From: JBGSKV01 sp041740975
GTDB lineage: Bacteria; Bdellovibrionota_B; Oligoflexia; Oligoflexales; JALZUQ01
NCBI GenBank assembly: GCA_041740975.1
Contig: JBGSKV010000124.1
Location: forward strand, 1 to 36,292
DNA length: 36,292 nucleotides
Reading direction: 5' to 3'
The number at the start of each line of letters is the position of its first letter. Position 1 is the first letter of the stretch. Made by a program: the position numbers and the translations under genes. The notes beneath the pieces are model-generated. The model had not been told where the DNA came from and searched no databases. It was given only the letters and a program-made list of their open reading frames with translations. Below are positions 24,137 through 32,205 of this stretch, in pieces.

Positions 24137-25156
24137 ATGTTCCCAAAGAACTTAAAATTGATTGCGTTCGCGTCTTGGATGATCGTAGCAAGTTGCGGTA
24201 GTCCGATGGAATCGGCATCGGACACACGTCAGATTACAAAAAAAGAATCAAAATGCAAAACCTATACTCCTGAAGAAATTACAGAATTCAAAGCCAAAAT
24301 GCGCCCTAATTTTATCGGCGGCTACAACGCCGAAGCCTATGAAAACGTTGTTCGGAATCTCAAAGGAATTCCGATGACCTACATGCAATGGCTTTATGAT
24401 GTGGATGGCTTCCGCATTACAGCTAACGGTATGCAGGGCGGTGTCACGGAGTTTGGTCTTTACCCTATCAGCTTAAAAACCGGCACAAGTGCTCACGTTA
24501 TCGAAATGGCCATGCAGCATGAAGTTGGGCATGCATTGACGCCTTATTTTACGGATCATCAAGGGAAAGATTTCGGTAATAAGTTTTGGAAAGATCTGAA
24601 AAGCGAAGGTAACAGCAACTTCAGCAATCCAAACCTCCATGATTATCCAAAGTCTTATGGCAAAGGCTCTGAAGTTTACTTCTTAGAGTATTTCGCAGAA
24701 GCCTTTAACTCATACTATTGTTCACCAGAATCAAACGAGCTATTTAAGACTCAGATTCCGACCACGCATGCTTGGTTAGAAACGTTCTTAGAGAAGCAAG
24801 TTTGGGCAAGTCCTTCGACTTCCACCCCTAACACTTCTAATATCTTCGTTCACTTGAATGCGCAGTCTAGTAACGCAGGTGCATTCGCTGTGGCCTCTGA
24901 TGCAGATGCCACAAATGCTTTCCTATGTAATCGTTCGAAAGAAGAATGCTTGAAGGATTTGGCGGCTACCGAACGCAAGCTTAGTTACATCGCTCTTTCC
25001 AAGGTTTACACAAAAGGAAACAAGAAAGCTTTCTGGGACAATATTACGATCGACGGACCTACGAGTGGCAGCAATATCGTGACTTCGTCACCTGTGACGA
25101 TCGTGGTTTTCAAACCCACAGGCGTCATTGCCCGCTCCATTAATCTCTCGAAATAA
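24137..25156 (+). CDS. Lipoprotein metallopeptidase with an anthrax-lethal-factor-type (M34-like) zinc site
   Basis: A 339-residue lipoprotein (lipobox IVASC, Cys20; Gly-Ser follow, so outer-membrane sorting is likely). The catalytic signature is QHEVGHALTPYF, with zinc ligands His128 and His132 and general base Glu129. Fifty-six residues on comes EYFAEAFNSYYCSPE, where Glu184 is the expected third ligand. HExGH followed by ExFAEAF, a short helix and a P-x-T-x-x-F/L-like end is the pattern of the lethal-factor catalytic domain (MEROPS M34, ATLF). LF itself reads HExGH, then EFFAEAF about 49 residues later. The C-terminal 110 residues are a separate region with a CNRSKEEC pair. GGTGAG precedes the ATG at 24137. 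It is transcribed from a sigma-54-type promoter, and its stop codon is the first triplet of the 104-base palindrome. Confidence 0.75.
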   Translation: MFPKNLKLIAFASWMIVASCGSPMESASDTRQITKKESKCKTYTPEEITEFKAKMRPNFIGGYNAEAYENVVRNLKGIPMTYMQWLYDVDGFRITANGMQGGVTEFGLYPISLKTGTSAHVIEMAMQHEVGHALTPYFTDHQGKDFGNKFWKDLKSEGNSNFSNPNLHDYPKSYGKGSEVYFLEYFAEAFNSYYCSPESNELFKTQIPTTHAWLETFLEKQVWASPSTSTPNTSNIFVHLNAQSSNAGAFAVASDADATNAFLCNRSKEECLKDLAATERKLSYIALSKVYTKGNKKAFWDNITIDGPTSGSNIVTSSPVTIVVFKPTGVIARSINLSK

Positions 25157-25257
25157 TTTCAGGGACACATAACTAATTTGTTTATAAAAGAAGCCCCAGG
25201 GTAGCAATACCCTGGGGCTTCTTTTATAAACAAATTAGTTATGTGTCCCTGAAATTA
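25154..25257. terminator. 50-bp perfect palindrome, bidirectional terminator
   Basis: Bases 25154-25203 are exactly complementary to 25208-25257 around a GCAA tetraloop. The central part (AGAAGCCCCAGGGTA, loop, then the complement and CTTTTAT) is a normal two-way intrinsic terminator. The outer roughly 30 pairs are additional. The palindrome begins with the TAA of the metallopeptidase gene and ends with the complement of the TAA of ahcY. Confidence 0.93.
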
Positions 25258-26631
25258 GTAACGATAATGGTCTGGTTTGAACGGGCCGTTTTCAGGAATA
25301 CCCAAATACTGCGCCTGATCTTTCGTAAGTTTGGTTAACTTCACACCAAGTTTTTCCAAGTGCAAAGAGGCGACTTTTTCGTCCAATGCTTTTGGTAAAA
25401 CATGCACACCTATCGGGTATTTTGAGCCGTCACGCCATAAAGCGATCTGAGCCAACACTTGGTTGGTGAAAGATGTCGACATGACAAAACTCGGATGACC
25501 AGTGGCACAACCTAAGTTGACCAGTCTTCCGCGTGCCAAAACCACAATTGATTTGCCTTCTGGAAACTTAAAGCGATCGACCTGTGGTTTAATATTTTCT
25601 TCTTTGATTCCGCTCGTGGTTTCTAACCATTTGATATTGATTTCGGCGTCGAAGTGACCGATGTTCGCCAAAATGGCTTCGTCTTTCATAACTTTAAAGT
25701 GGCGGTCGGTGATCACATCTTTGCACCCTGTCGCCGTTACAAAAATATCGGCACGAGATGCCGCTTCGTCCATCGTCGTCACTTCATAACCTTCCATGGA
25801 AGCTTGCAGCGCGCAAATGGGATCGATTTCCGTAATGATAACTTTCGCACCCATGCTAGACATCGCCTGTGCGCAACCCTTACCTACGTCACCATAACCA
25901 GCAATCACTACAATTTTACCGGCAATCATAATATCTGTTGCCCGCTTGATCCCATCAATGAGGGATTCGCGGCAGCCATACAAGTTGTCGAACTTGGATT
26001 TGGTAACAGAGTCATTAACATTAATGACAGGAACTTTGAGTTTGCCGTCTTCCATCCAACGATAAAGTCGCGCCACACCCGTCGTAGTTTCTTCCGAAAT
26101 CCCTCTGACTGATTTTAAGAATTCCGGCTTCTTTTCGTGCACGTATGCCGACAAATCGCCACCATCATCTAAGATCATGTTGAGAGGCTCGTTGCCAAAC
26201 ATAACGGTCTGGTCGATACACCAATCGTATTCTTCTTCTGTTTCGCCCTTCCAAGCAAAAACCGGAATACCTGCGGCAGCAATCGCTGCGGCAGCATGAT
26301 CCTGCGTGGAGTAAATATTACAGCTCGACCAACGCACGTCGGCGCCCAGTTCGATCAAGGTTTCAATAAGAACTGCAGTTTGAATCGTCATATGCAAACA
26401 ACCGGCGATACGAGCGCCTTTGAGAGGCTTCGAAGTGCCGAACTCTTTGCGAAGCGCCATAAGACCTGGCATTTCTTTTTCGGCCATGAGGATTTCTTTA
26501 CGTCCCCATGCCGCGAGGGACATATCTGCTACTTTATAGTCGGTAAAATTAGATTTATTGGTCACGCTACTCGTCCCTTCCCAGTTTGATTGCCTTTGGG
26601 CCGTTTGCTTATCGGCGTCGTTCTTAAACAT
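25255..26631 (-). CDS. ahcY: Adenosylhomocysteinase
   Basis: A 458-residue NAD-dependent enzyme that splits S-adenosylhomocysteine into adenosine and homocysteine, relieving product inhibition of methyltransferases. Family segments are intact: KVADMSLAAWGRKEI, CLHMTIQTAVLIETL, CNIYSTQDHAAAA, the substrate-domain DDGGDLS, NVNDSVTKSKFDN, the NAD loop VIAGYGDVGKGCA, and the C-terminal NGPFKPDHYRY. The length fits the bacterial type. The ATG at 26631 has GAGGA six bases upstream. A GTG at 26565 with AAGGGA eight bases upstream is a second good start that would remove 22 unconserved residues. Divergent from lysK. No SAH riboswitch consensus is visible in the 115-base gap. Confidence 0.96.
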   Translation of the reverse strand: MFKNDADKQTAQRQSNWEGTSSVTNKSNFTDYKVADMSLAAWGRKEILMAEKEMPGLMALRKEFGTSKPLKGARIAGCLHMTIQTAVLIETLIELGADVRWSSCNIYSTQDHAAAAIAAAGIPVFAWKGETEEEYDWCIDQTVMFGNEPLNMILDDGGDLSAYVHEKKPEFLKSVRGISEETTTGVARLYRWMEDGKLKVPVINVNDSVTKSKFDNLYGCRESLIDGIKRATDIMIAGKIVVIAGYGDVGKGCAQAMSSMGAKVIITEIDPICALQASMEGYEVTTMDEAASRADIFVTATGCKDVITDRHFKVMKDEAILANIGHFDAEINIKWLETTSGIKEENIKPQVDRFKFPEGKSIVVLARGRLVNLGCATGHPSFVMSTSFTNQVLAQIALWRDGSKYPIGVHVLPKALDEKVASLHLEKLGVKLTKLTKDQAQYLGIPENGPFKPDHYRY

Positions 26632-26672
26632 GCGATGTCCTCACAAAAAAACATGGTTATTTTCGATATTTG

Positions 26673-26702
26673 TTGCAAAAAAGATTACTCGCCGACTATA
26701 TT
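26673..26702 (+). promoter_or_regulatory. Putative lysK promoter
   Basis: TTGCAA (26673-26678), 18 bases, TATATT (26697-26702) in the ahcY-lysK divergent gap. The predicted leader is about 38 bases. Confidence 0.4.
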
Positions 26703-26746
26703 CTTTTTTCAACTGCTCTGCAACGTTAGAGGGATCGGAACTCATC

Positions 26747-28336
26747 ATGTCAATGCAACCTATTTCATCACATTGGGCCGACCAAGCGGCAGCGCGAGTT
26801 GTCAATCAACTCGGCGAAAAAGACCAATACGTAGCTGCATCGGGCATTACGCCAAGTGGTGTCGTTCACATCGGTAACTTTCGAGAGGCCATCACCGTCG
26901 ATTTCGTAGCGCGCGCGCTCAAAGCCCTCGGCAAAAAAGTCCGAACGATTCATAGCTGGGATGACTTTGATACTTTTCGCAAAGTTCCTGTCAATCTCCC
27001 TAATCAAGAGATGCTCACCGAGCATTTACGTCAACCAATTTGCCTCGTTCCTGATCCATACGGTAAAGAAAAAAGCTATGCGGCGAGTGGCTGCAAGACT
27101 TTTGAAAAAGACTTAGCCGATGTTGGTATCCATCCTATTTTTATTTATCAGCACGAAAAATACCAATCCGGCGAATATGCCGAAAGCATGCGCCAAGCCT
27201 TGCAGGGTCGGGATAAAGTCGTGGCGATTCTGAATAAATACCGCGGCAATCCCCTCGGTTCGGACTGGCTTCCGACGACGATTTATTGCTCGAACTGCAA
27301 AAAAGATGAAATGTATAGCCAAAGCTACGACGGAGACTGGAGTTATAGTTATCACTGCAAATCCTGCGATCAAAAAGAAACGCTCAATATTAAAGACGCA
27401 AAATATTTGAAGCTCAATTGGCGTACCGACTGGCCCATGCGCTGGGCATTTGAGGGTGTGGATTTTGAACCAGGTGGCAAAGACCACTCCAGCGAAGGCG
27501 GCTCCTTCGATACCGCCCGACAAATTGTCAAAGACGTTTGGGGTAAAAATCCTCCCATCTATCAGCCCTATGACTTTGTTATGGTCAAAGGGGGAACCGG
27601 CAAAATGTCTTCGTCAAAAGGCGAGCTATTGACCGTTGGTGCTGCCCTCAAAGTCTATAGCCCCGAGATCGTTCGTTGGATTTTTGCCAACCAACGACCG
27701 AACACGGATTTTTCCATCGCCTTCGACGAGGATGTTATCAAACTCTACGATGAGTTTGATCGCTTCGAAGTGACCGCGCATGGACCGAAGCCAGAAACCA
27801 AGGCCGAAAAGTGGGAAACCGCCCGCCGGACCTACCAACTTTCAAGCCTGGATGACAAACTTCTTACGGCGATTCCTTACCGAGCTCCGTTTCGGGATTT
27901 GACCGGTCGCTTGCAAATCTGCGATGGTGACATCACTCGCACGATGAAAAAGTTCTACGCGGAGCATATCAAAACACCAGCCGACGAAAAAAGCTTTCAG
28001 GACCGCGCTCAATGCGCTTTGAATTGGTTGGAAGACTACGCCCCTGAGTCCTTTTGTTACGCTATTCATAAAGATCCTGTCGAAATGTCACTGGACGACA
28101 TCCAAACGTCGGCTTTGGAAAAATTGCGCGAACTCGTCAGCAAAACTGACCTCGAAGGCGTGGATCCGAAAGTCCTCAATCAAAGCATTTATGACGACGT
28201 CATTCGTGGCGCCGGCATCGATGGAAAAGTTTTCTTTTTAACTGTTTACATGAAGCTCATCGGACGCGAACAAGGTCCAAGATTGCCGAGCTTTTTGAAA
28301 GAAATCGGTCGCGAAAGACTTCTTCACCTTCTGTGA
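26747..28336 (+). CDS. lysK: Class I lysyl-tRNA synthetase
   Basis: A 529-residue LysRS of the class I (archaeal/spirochaete/alphaproteobacterial) type, not the common class II LysS. Signature sequences of a class I Rossmann core are visible: the HIGH-like His41 in SGVVHIGNFREA, a zinc-binding pair region (YCSNCKKDE and CKSCDQKE, about 180-210), KDHSSEGGSFDTAR, and the KMSKS-like KMSSSKGE starting at Lys286. The helical anticodon domain forms the C-terminal 200 residues. The start at 26747 is chosen because the conserved region begins right there; the open frame upstream (to 26558) overlaps ahcY. No class II LysRS is encoded in the window, so this is presumably the cell's LysRS. Confidence 0.95.
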   Translation: MSMQPISSHWADQAAARVVNQLGEKDQYVAASGITPSGVVHIGNFREAITVDFVARALKALGKKVRTIHSWDDFDTFRKVPVNLPNQEMLTEHLRQPICLVPDPYGKEKSYAASGCKTFEKDLADVGIHPIFIYQHEKYQSGEYAESMRQALQGRDKVVAILNKYRGNPLGSDWLPTTIYCSNCKKDEMYSQSYDGDWSYSYHCKSCDQKETLNIKDAKYLKLNWRTDWPMRWAFEGVDFEPGGKDHSSEGGSFDTARQIVKDVWGKNPPIYQPYDFVMVKGGTGKMSSSKGELLTVGAALKVYSPEIVRWIFANQRPNTDFSIAFDEDVIKLYDEFDRFEVTAHGPKPETKAEKWETARRTYQLSSLDDKLLTAIPYRAPFRDLTGRLQICDGDITRTMKKFYAEHIKTPADEKSFQDRAQCALNWLEDYAPESFCYAIHKDPVEMSLDDIQTSALEKLRELVSKTDLEGVDPKVLNQSIYDDVIRGAGIDGKVFFLTVYMKLIGREQGPRLPSFLKEIGRERLLHLL

Positions 28337-28446
28337 TTTAGCTGGTGAAAACAATAAAATCCTTTAAGCTTAAGGTGTTATTTCCCCGTCTCTACAACAA
28401 AACTTTGATTCGTCGATAGATGTATAGGTTTTGTGAGGAAGCTCTC

Positions 28447-28929
28447 GTGAAATTCGGTTGGCGGATATTTAGCGGTGTTATTTTCTTGTTGTTTGCAGCA
28501 CAGGCTTTCGCAACGACCTCCGTTGACGCGCGCTATGAAATGATCGGTATTCTAGGTGGCAAATCACCGGTTATCGTTCTCAAAGACAAAGAGTCAAAAA
28601 AAGTTCACTATCTTCGCTCGGGCGAAAGAATTCCCGGCGATAGCGCCATCGTCAAAAAAATCGCGGAAGAAAACCAAATTGTTATCGTTCGGACGTCGGG
28701 TGAAACCAAACGCTTAGGCATCTTTACCAGTAAACACCAAGATCAGCCCGACACCTTGATCCCTAAAAAATGGGCCGAATTAAAAGCATATGTCCTGCCT
28801 TACTTGAAAGATGAGAATTTTATAATTGATGAAGATTCTTCCGGTCGGCGCCAGGACCTCGTCGGCATTCCCATGGGAACGGCGGATGACGTCACCGAAT
28901 ACGTTTTATTGGAAACCATTGCCGACTAA
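28447..28929 (+). CDS. Secreted GspC/PilP-like HR-domain protein (putative)
   Basis: A 160-residue protein with a Sec signal (FGWRIFSGVIFLLFAAQAFA). It is followed by a small beta domain: MIGILGGKSPVIVLKD, then HYLRSGERIPGDSAIVKKI, then IVIVRTSGETKRLGI. That order (self-assembling strand pair, 'x-x-G-E-x-I', a strand returning to a 'R-x-G-x-x-x-x-L' end) resembles the homology region of type II secretion GspC and pilus PilP. No secretion or pilus genes are adjacent. The GTG at 28447 has GAGGA seven bases upstream; the ATG at 28420 is less likely. The function is uncertain. Confidence 0.55.
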   Translation: MKFGWRIFSGVIFLLFAAQAFATTSVDARYEMIGILGGKSPVIVLKDKESKKVHYLRSGERIPGDSAIVKKIAEENQIVIVRTSGETKRLGIFTSKHQDQPDTLIPKKWAELKAYVLPYLKDENFIIDEDSSGRRQDLVGIPMGTADDVTEYVLLETIAD

Positions 28930-28938
28930 CTTTTCTAT

Positions 28939-29742
28939 TCAAAAAGCAGCTTCGCATCGCGCTAAAGCCAATCGTATTTCTATCCGCGGGATTTCGTAAG
29001 GCTTGCGATTGGTGCGCTTCATTAAGTCGGCTAACCGCTGGTCTAGTTTTTTATAGTTTGGGTTTTCGGCCAACGCATCGTCGCCGCGCTCGCGAAAAAC
29101 TTCGGAGTAAATCATATTGTACTTGCCAAAATTCGCCAGAGAACTGCTATGAATGCGATTCTCAGGTTCATCCATAAGCCCATTAAGCACCAAATCCTGA
29201 ATAACTCGCAAATTCTGGGTTTCTTTTCCCAATAAGGCCTCCAGACTATAAGCCCCTGGCGTCATAAATAAATGGTAGTGAAAATCGATGCCCATTCGCC
29301 GTGACATATTCGTGGTCACCATATCTTTCATAAAAAACTGCATCGTGGCCCCCATCTGAAGGACCCGCACGAAGACGACTTCTCGCCCGGTCTCTTCTAC
29401 CCAATCCGGAACCATTTTGCGAACCAACTGTTCGAACTGTCGGGCCGAATTAAACGCAGTCGTGGAAGAGCTAAGTTCTTCGAGGGGAAGGTCACGAAAA
29501 TACATATCTTGATCTAATGGGTTCGGGATCATCGAGCGAAAGGCCGCTGAAAATGCAGTGGTCGTCATACCAAGGTTGATGACAAAATATTTTTCCGGCG
29601 GATAAAGATCGATGATTTCCTTGGCGCGGTCGTAAGCAGCGAGGATGATTTCGTCTTGCGTTGAGATGTTTGGCTTGGCTTCCACGGGTGACACTGCCGA
29701 CAAAACAAAAACAAGCACCAAAATGTGGATACATTTTTTCAT
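28939..29742 (-). CDS. Secreted protein of unknown function
   Basis: A 267-residue protein with a Sec signal (MKKCIHILVLVFVLSAVSPVEA). The mature chain is mixed alpha/beta with segments such as YFVINLGMTTTAFSAAFR, VVFVRVLQMGATMQFF and a basic, helical C-terminus (RLADLMKRTNRK). I recognise no family. The start at 29742 is set by the signal peptide; the frame continues upstream to 29871, but that part overlaps the RGG-rich gene in another frame. Only 10 bases separate it from that gene's stop codon, so they are probably co-transcribed, although one product is exported and the other presumably cytoplasmic. Confidence 0.65.
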   Translation of the reverse strand: MKKCIHILVLVFVLSAVSPVEAKPNISTQDEIILAAYDRAKEIIDLYPPEKYFVINLGMTTTAFSAAFRSMIPNPLDQDMYFRDLPLEELSSSTTAFNSARQFEQLVRKMVPDWVEETGREVVFVRVLQMGATMQFFMKDMVTTNMSRRMGIDFHYHLFMTPGAYSLEALLGKETQNLRVIQDLVLNGLMDEPENRIHSSSLANFGKYNMIYSEVFRERGDDALAENPNYKKLDQRLADLMKRTNRKPYEIPRIEIRLALARCEAAF

Positions 29743-29752
29743 AAAAATAAAT

Positions 29753-30445
29753 TTAAGCTTGTTGAGGCGCCTCGACGGACGCTTGTTCTTCGATGAATAC
29801 TTCATGAGGTTCATTATACCATCCATCCGCCACGCGACGTTGATGGATGATGGTCCAAGCCTCTCCGGCAAAGACTTTGCCGAGTTCTGTAAGCTCAGGA
29901 ATATTGCGATCAGTTTCGGCTTTTATGACAATATTGAGATTTTCAACTTCGTCGGATTTTTGCTTGATCGCGTCTTTGGCCGCAATCGCTTGCGGTACCG
30001 TATCGAAAAAAAGCACTGCGAAACTTTTCTTGGTTCCCGGTTTGCGACTCGGATCTGCCGCGTTCTTCGCAACTTTTATGGCGCGCATCGGATCGAGTGG
30101 ATGAACGTCGTCACTGGGTCGATGCCGACCTTGATCACGTCCACGAGAATCAGACTGATGACGGTTAGGGTTGTGGCCGTGCCGTCGATGGTCACTACCT
30201 CCGCCTTGTCCTCCGCCTCCCTGTCCGCCACCGCCGCCACTTGGCCGACGACGTCTACGGTTTCGATTGCGATTTCCACCACCGCCGCCTTGCTGTCCGC
30301 CGCTCTGATTCTGGCCGCCGCCACCTTGGGAACTTCCTCCACCTTGCGGATTTCCACCGCTCGGACGTTGGTTGCCACCGTCGGGCTGAGGACGACGCTG
30401 ATTATTTTGATTATTGTTATTGTTGTTATTTGGAGGACGATTCAA
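29753..30445 (-). CDS. RGG/Gly-Asn-Gln-rich disordered protein with a small C-terminal domain
   Basis: A 230-residue protein in two parts. Residues 1-120 are low complexity: an Asn run (PPNNNNNNNQNNQRR), then Gly/Gln/Ser repeats (GGGSSQGGGGQNQSGGQQ), an Arg run (NRNRNRRRRRPSGGGGG), then a His/Arg/Asp stretch. This is an RGG-like, Q/N-rich composition typical of RNA-binding or condensate-forming proteins. Residues about 125-230 form a compact domain (KSFAVLFFDTVPQAIAAKDAI, IPELTELGKVFAGEAWTII, RVADGWYNEPHEVF) that I do not recognise. The start is a TTG at 30445 with AAAGGA seven bases upstream. A dense overlapping open frame on the plus strand is a shadow caused by the GC-skewed repeats. It follows pfp after 73 bases. 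Confidence 0.7.
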   Translation of the reverse strand: MNRPPNNNNNNNQNNQRRPQPDGGNQRPSGGNPQGGGSSQGGGGQNQSGGQQGGGGGNRNRNRRRRRPSGGGGGQGGGGQGGGSDHRRHGHNPNRHQSDSRGRDQGRHRPSDDVHPLDPMRAIKVAKNAADPSRKPGTKKSFAVLFFDTVPQAIAAKDAIKQKSDEVENLNIVIKAETDRNIPELTELGKVFAGEAWTIIHQRRVADGWYNEPHEVFIEEQASVEAPQQA

Positions 30446-30518
30446 TCTAGATTCCTTTAATTCTAAGAGATCCTTCGCACATCGACGAGCTTCACTCTTG
30501 ATGGCTCAGGATGACGGC

Positions 30519-32204
30519 CTACTCATTGTCCAAAACTAAAGACAATGGTGCCGAATCGCAAAGTTCCGACGGTCCAAAATACTGAATGGCGCCCGCATTC
30601 CGATAGTCATCTTTGTAGGCCCACTGATCTCGGCACTTTACCAGAAAATCATATGCTGGACCGCTCAGTCGCACCAGCGACTTTTTAATAACGGGCGTAA
30701 ATTTGGCTCTTCGTGTCTCAATATTCATCATTGCGACGAGTGGCACTCCCAGAGCACGCCATTGTTCAACTGGTTTATCGAGATTATTAACGACAGCCAT
30801 ATAACCATTCGATCGTTGGACGACAAGAGCGGCAGCGGTGCGGCCAAGTGAGTACGCGTAGTTGGCATCAAAGTTGGTCGGCGAGGCACATCGACCCTCA
30901 TAACCTAAAAAGTGGCTCTGATAAGCAAACTTCCCACGATAATCCCCTTCTGATTTTTGTTCCTGAAGATAATGCGAAAGCATTTCAATGATGAGTTTCT
31001 CGGTTTCGATGCGAGAAACTTGGACATTGCCGTGAGGATCCCGTTCCGACAAAATCTGCCTCTGGATACTCATCGGCAAACTAGAAAGAGTGTGAGAAGT
31101 TTCGTTGCCTAACTTCTGATTAATATACTCACTCTTTGTACCGAAATCTTTCAATGTTTCGATATGCTTGCTGTGTTGCCCAAAAATATCGTTAATTTCA
31201 GAAATCAAGGACGTAAACTCAGGAATATATTCAATCAAGCCTTCCGGTACGAGGATCACACCGTAATTCTTACCAGCCTTTGAACGCTCAATGACAATCT
31301 GAGCCATTTCTTTGACTATATCGCGTAGTGTTTTTTGCTGATGAAAGATTTCTTCTGATAGCAAAGTAATATTGGGGTGGGTCGCTAGCGCGACATCAAA
31401 AGTAATATGGCTCGCCGCTCGTCCCATCAGTCGAATGAAGTGATAATATTTTTTCGCACTCAATGCATCGCGACAAATATTGCTGACCAGTTCAGCGTAA
31501 AGCTTGACCGCCGTATCAAAGCCAAAAGATGTTTGTAAATATTCGTTTTGCAAATCCCCATCAATGGTCTTGGGTACACCGATAATCGACAGATCCTTAT
31601 GACCATTTTTAGCCAAATACTCGCTCATCACCGCAGCGTTCGTATTCGAATCGTCCCCGCCAATGATCACTAACGTTTGCATATTGTGCTTACGCATGAC
31701 TTCGACGCAAGTTGCAAAGTCGGCGTCTGTTTCCAGCTTCGACCGCCCGGAACCCAGCATATCAAATCCACCTGTATTAAGGTGGTAATCGGTCATTTCT
31801 TTGGTGATCGGCATAAAATCATTCTTCAGAATGCCGCTCGGACCCATGCGGAATCCGATCAATTTGTTTCGACCTTCACCGCATTTTAGGGCGTCAAACA
31901 TGCCGCAAATAACGTTGTGGCCGCCCGGAGCTTGCCCTCCCGACAGCACCACGCCAACAGTAAAACCTTCTTTTTGAAGACTTACTTTTAAATCCCCCTT
32001 CAAATAAAGGGATTTTTGCGTGAAAGAAATCGGAAACTCTTTTTTGATCAGAGCGCAGTGTTCGGCCGGACGTGGGACATTTCGCACCGCTTTTTCATCA
32101 CACGATAGCTGCCAAATATTTTCAAGAATCGACGGATACCGTGGTCGATAGCTGCGACGCTGTTTATCAAACAGTGAGCTTTCTACCAATTCCATGTCTC
32201 CCAT
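30519..32204 (-). CDS. pfp: Diphosphate--fructose-6-phosphate 1-phosphotransferase
   Basis: A 561-residue PPi-dependent phosphofructokinase of the long (plant-beta/spirochaete) type. It phosphorylates fructose 6-phosphate with pyrophosphate instead of ATP and is reversible, so it serves both glycolysis and gluconeogenesis. Visible motifs: VVLSGGQAPGGHNVI at the phosphate site, IIGGDDSNTNAA (the Asp of GGDD is the PPi-specificity position), VPKTIDGDLQN with the catalytic Asp, and LMGRAASHI at the sugar-phosphate site. The length exceeds ATP-PFK (320) because of the usual insert and C-terminal extension. The start is the ATG at 32204, one base after the glyS stop codon. An ATG at 32195, with GGGAG close before it, is an alternative. 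Confidence 0.94.
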   Translation of the reverse strand: MGDMELVESSLFDKQRRSYRPRYPSILENIWQLSCDEKAVRNVPRPAEHCALIKKEFPISFTQKSLYLKGDLKVSLQKEGFTVGVVLSGGQAPGGHNVICGMFDALKCGEGRNKLIGFRMGPSGILKNDFMPITKEMTDYHLNTGGFDMLGSGRSKLETDADFATCVEVMRKHNMQTLVIIGGDDSNTNAAVMSEYLAKNGHKDLSIIGVPKTIDGDLQNEYLQTSFGFDTAVKLYAELVSNICRDALSAKKYYHFIRLMGRAASHITFDVALATHPNITLLSEEIFHQQKTLRDIVKEMAQIVIERSKAGKNYGVILVPEGLIEYIPEFTSLISEINDIFGQHSKHIETLKDFGTKSEYINQKLGNETSHTLSSLPMSIQRQILSERDPHGNVQVSRIETEKLIIEMLSHYLQEQKSEGDYRGKFAYQSHFLGYEGRCASPTNFDANYAYSLGRTAAALVVQRSNGYMAVVNNLDKPVEQWRALGVPLVAMMNIETRRAKFTPVIKKSLVRLSGPAYDFLVKCRDQWAYKDDYRNAGAIQYFGPSELCDSAPLSLVLDNE

Positions 32205-32205
32205 C

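Noticed and set aside
26600..26620. GCCGATAA (minus strand) inside the ahcY N-terminal codons as a second sigma-28 promoter
   Set aside because: No TAAA at the required 15-base spacing. It is coding sequence for an N-terminal stretch (DADK).
26632..26746. SAH riboswitch before ahcY
   Set aside because: The gap lacks the conserved SAH aptamer sequence and is mostly A/T-rich.
29645..30460. 271-codon plus-strand frame opposite the RGG-rich gene
   Set aside because: Thr/Ser/Ala-rich translation is the shadow of Gly/Arg repeats. It has no ribosome site and crosses two better-supported minus-strand genes.
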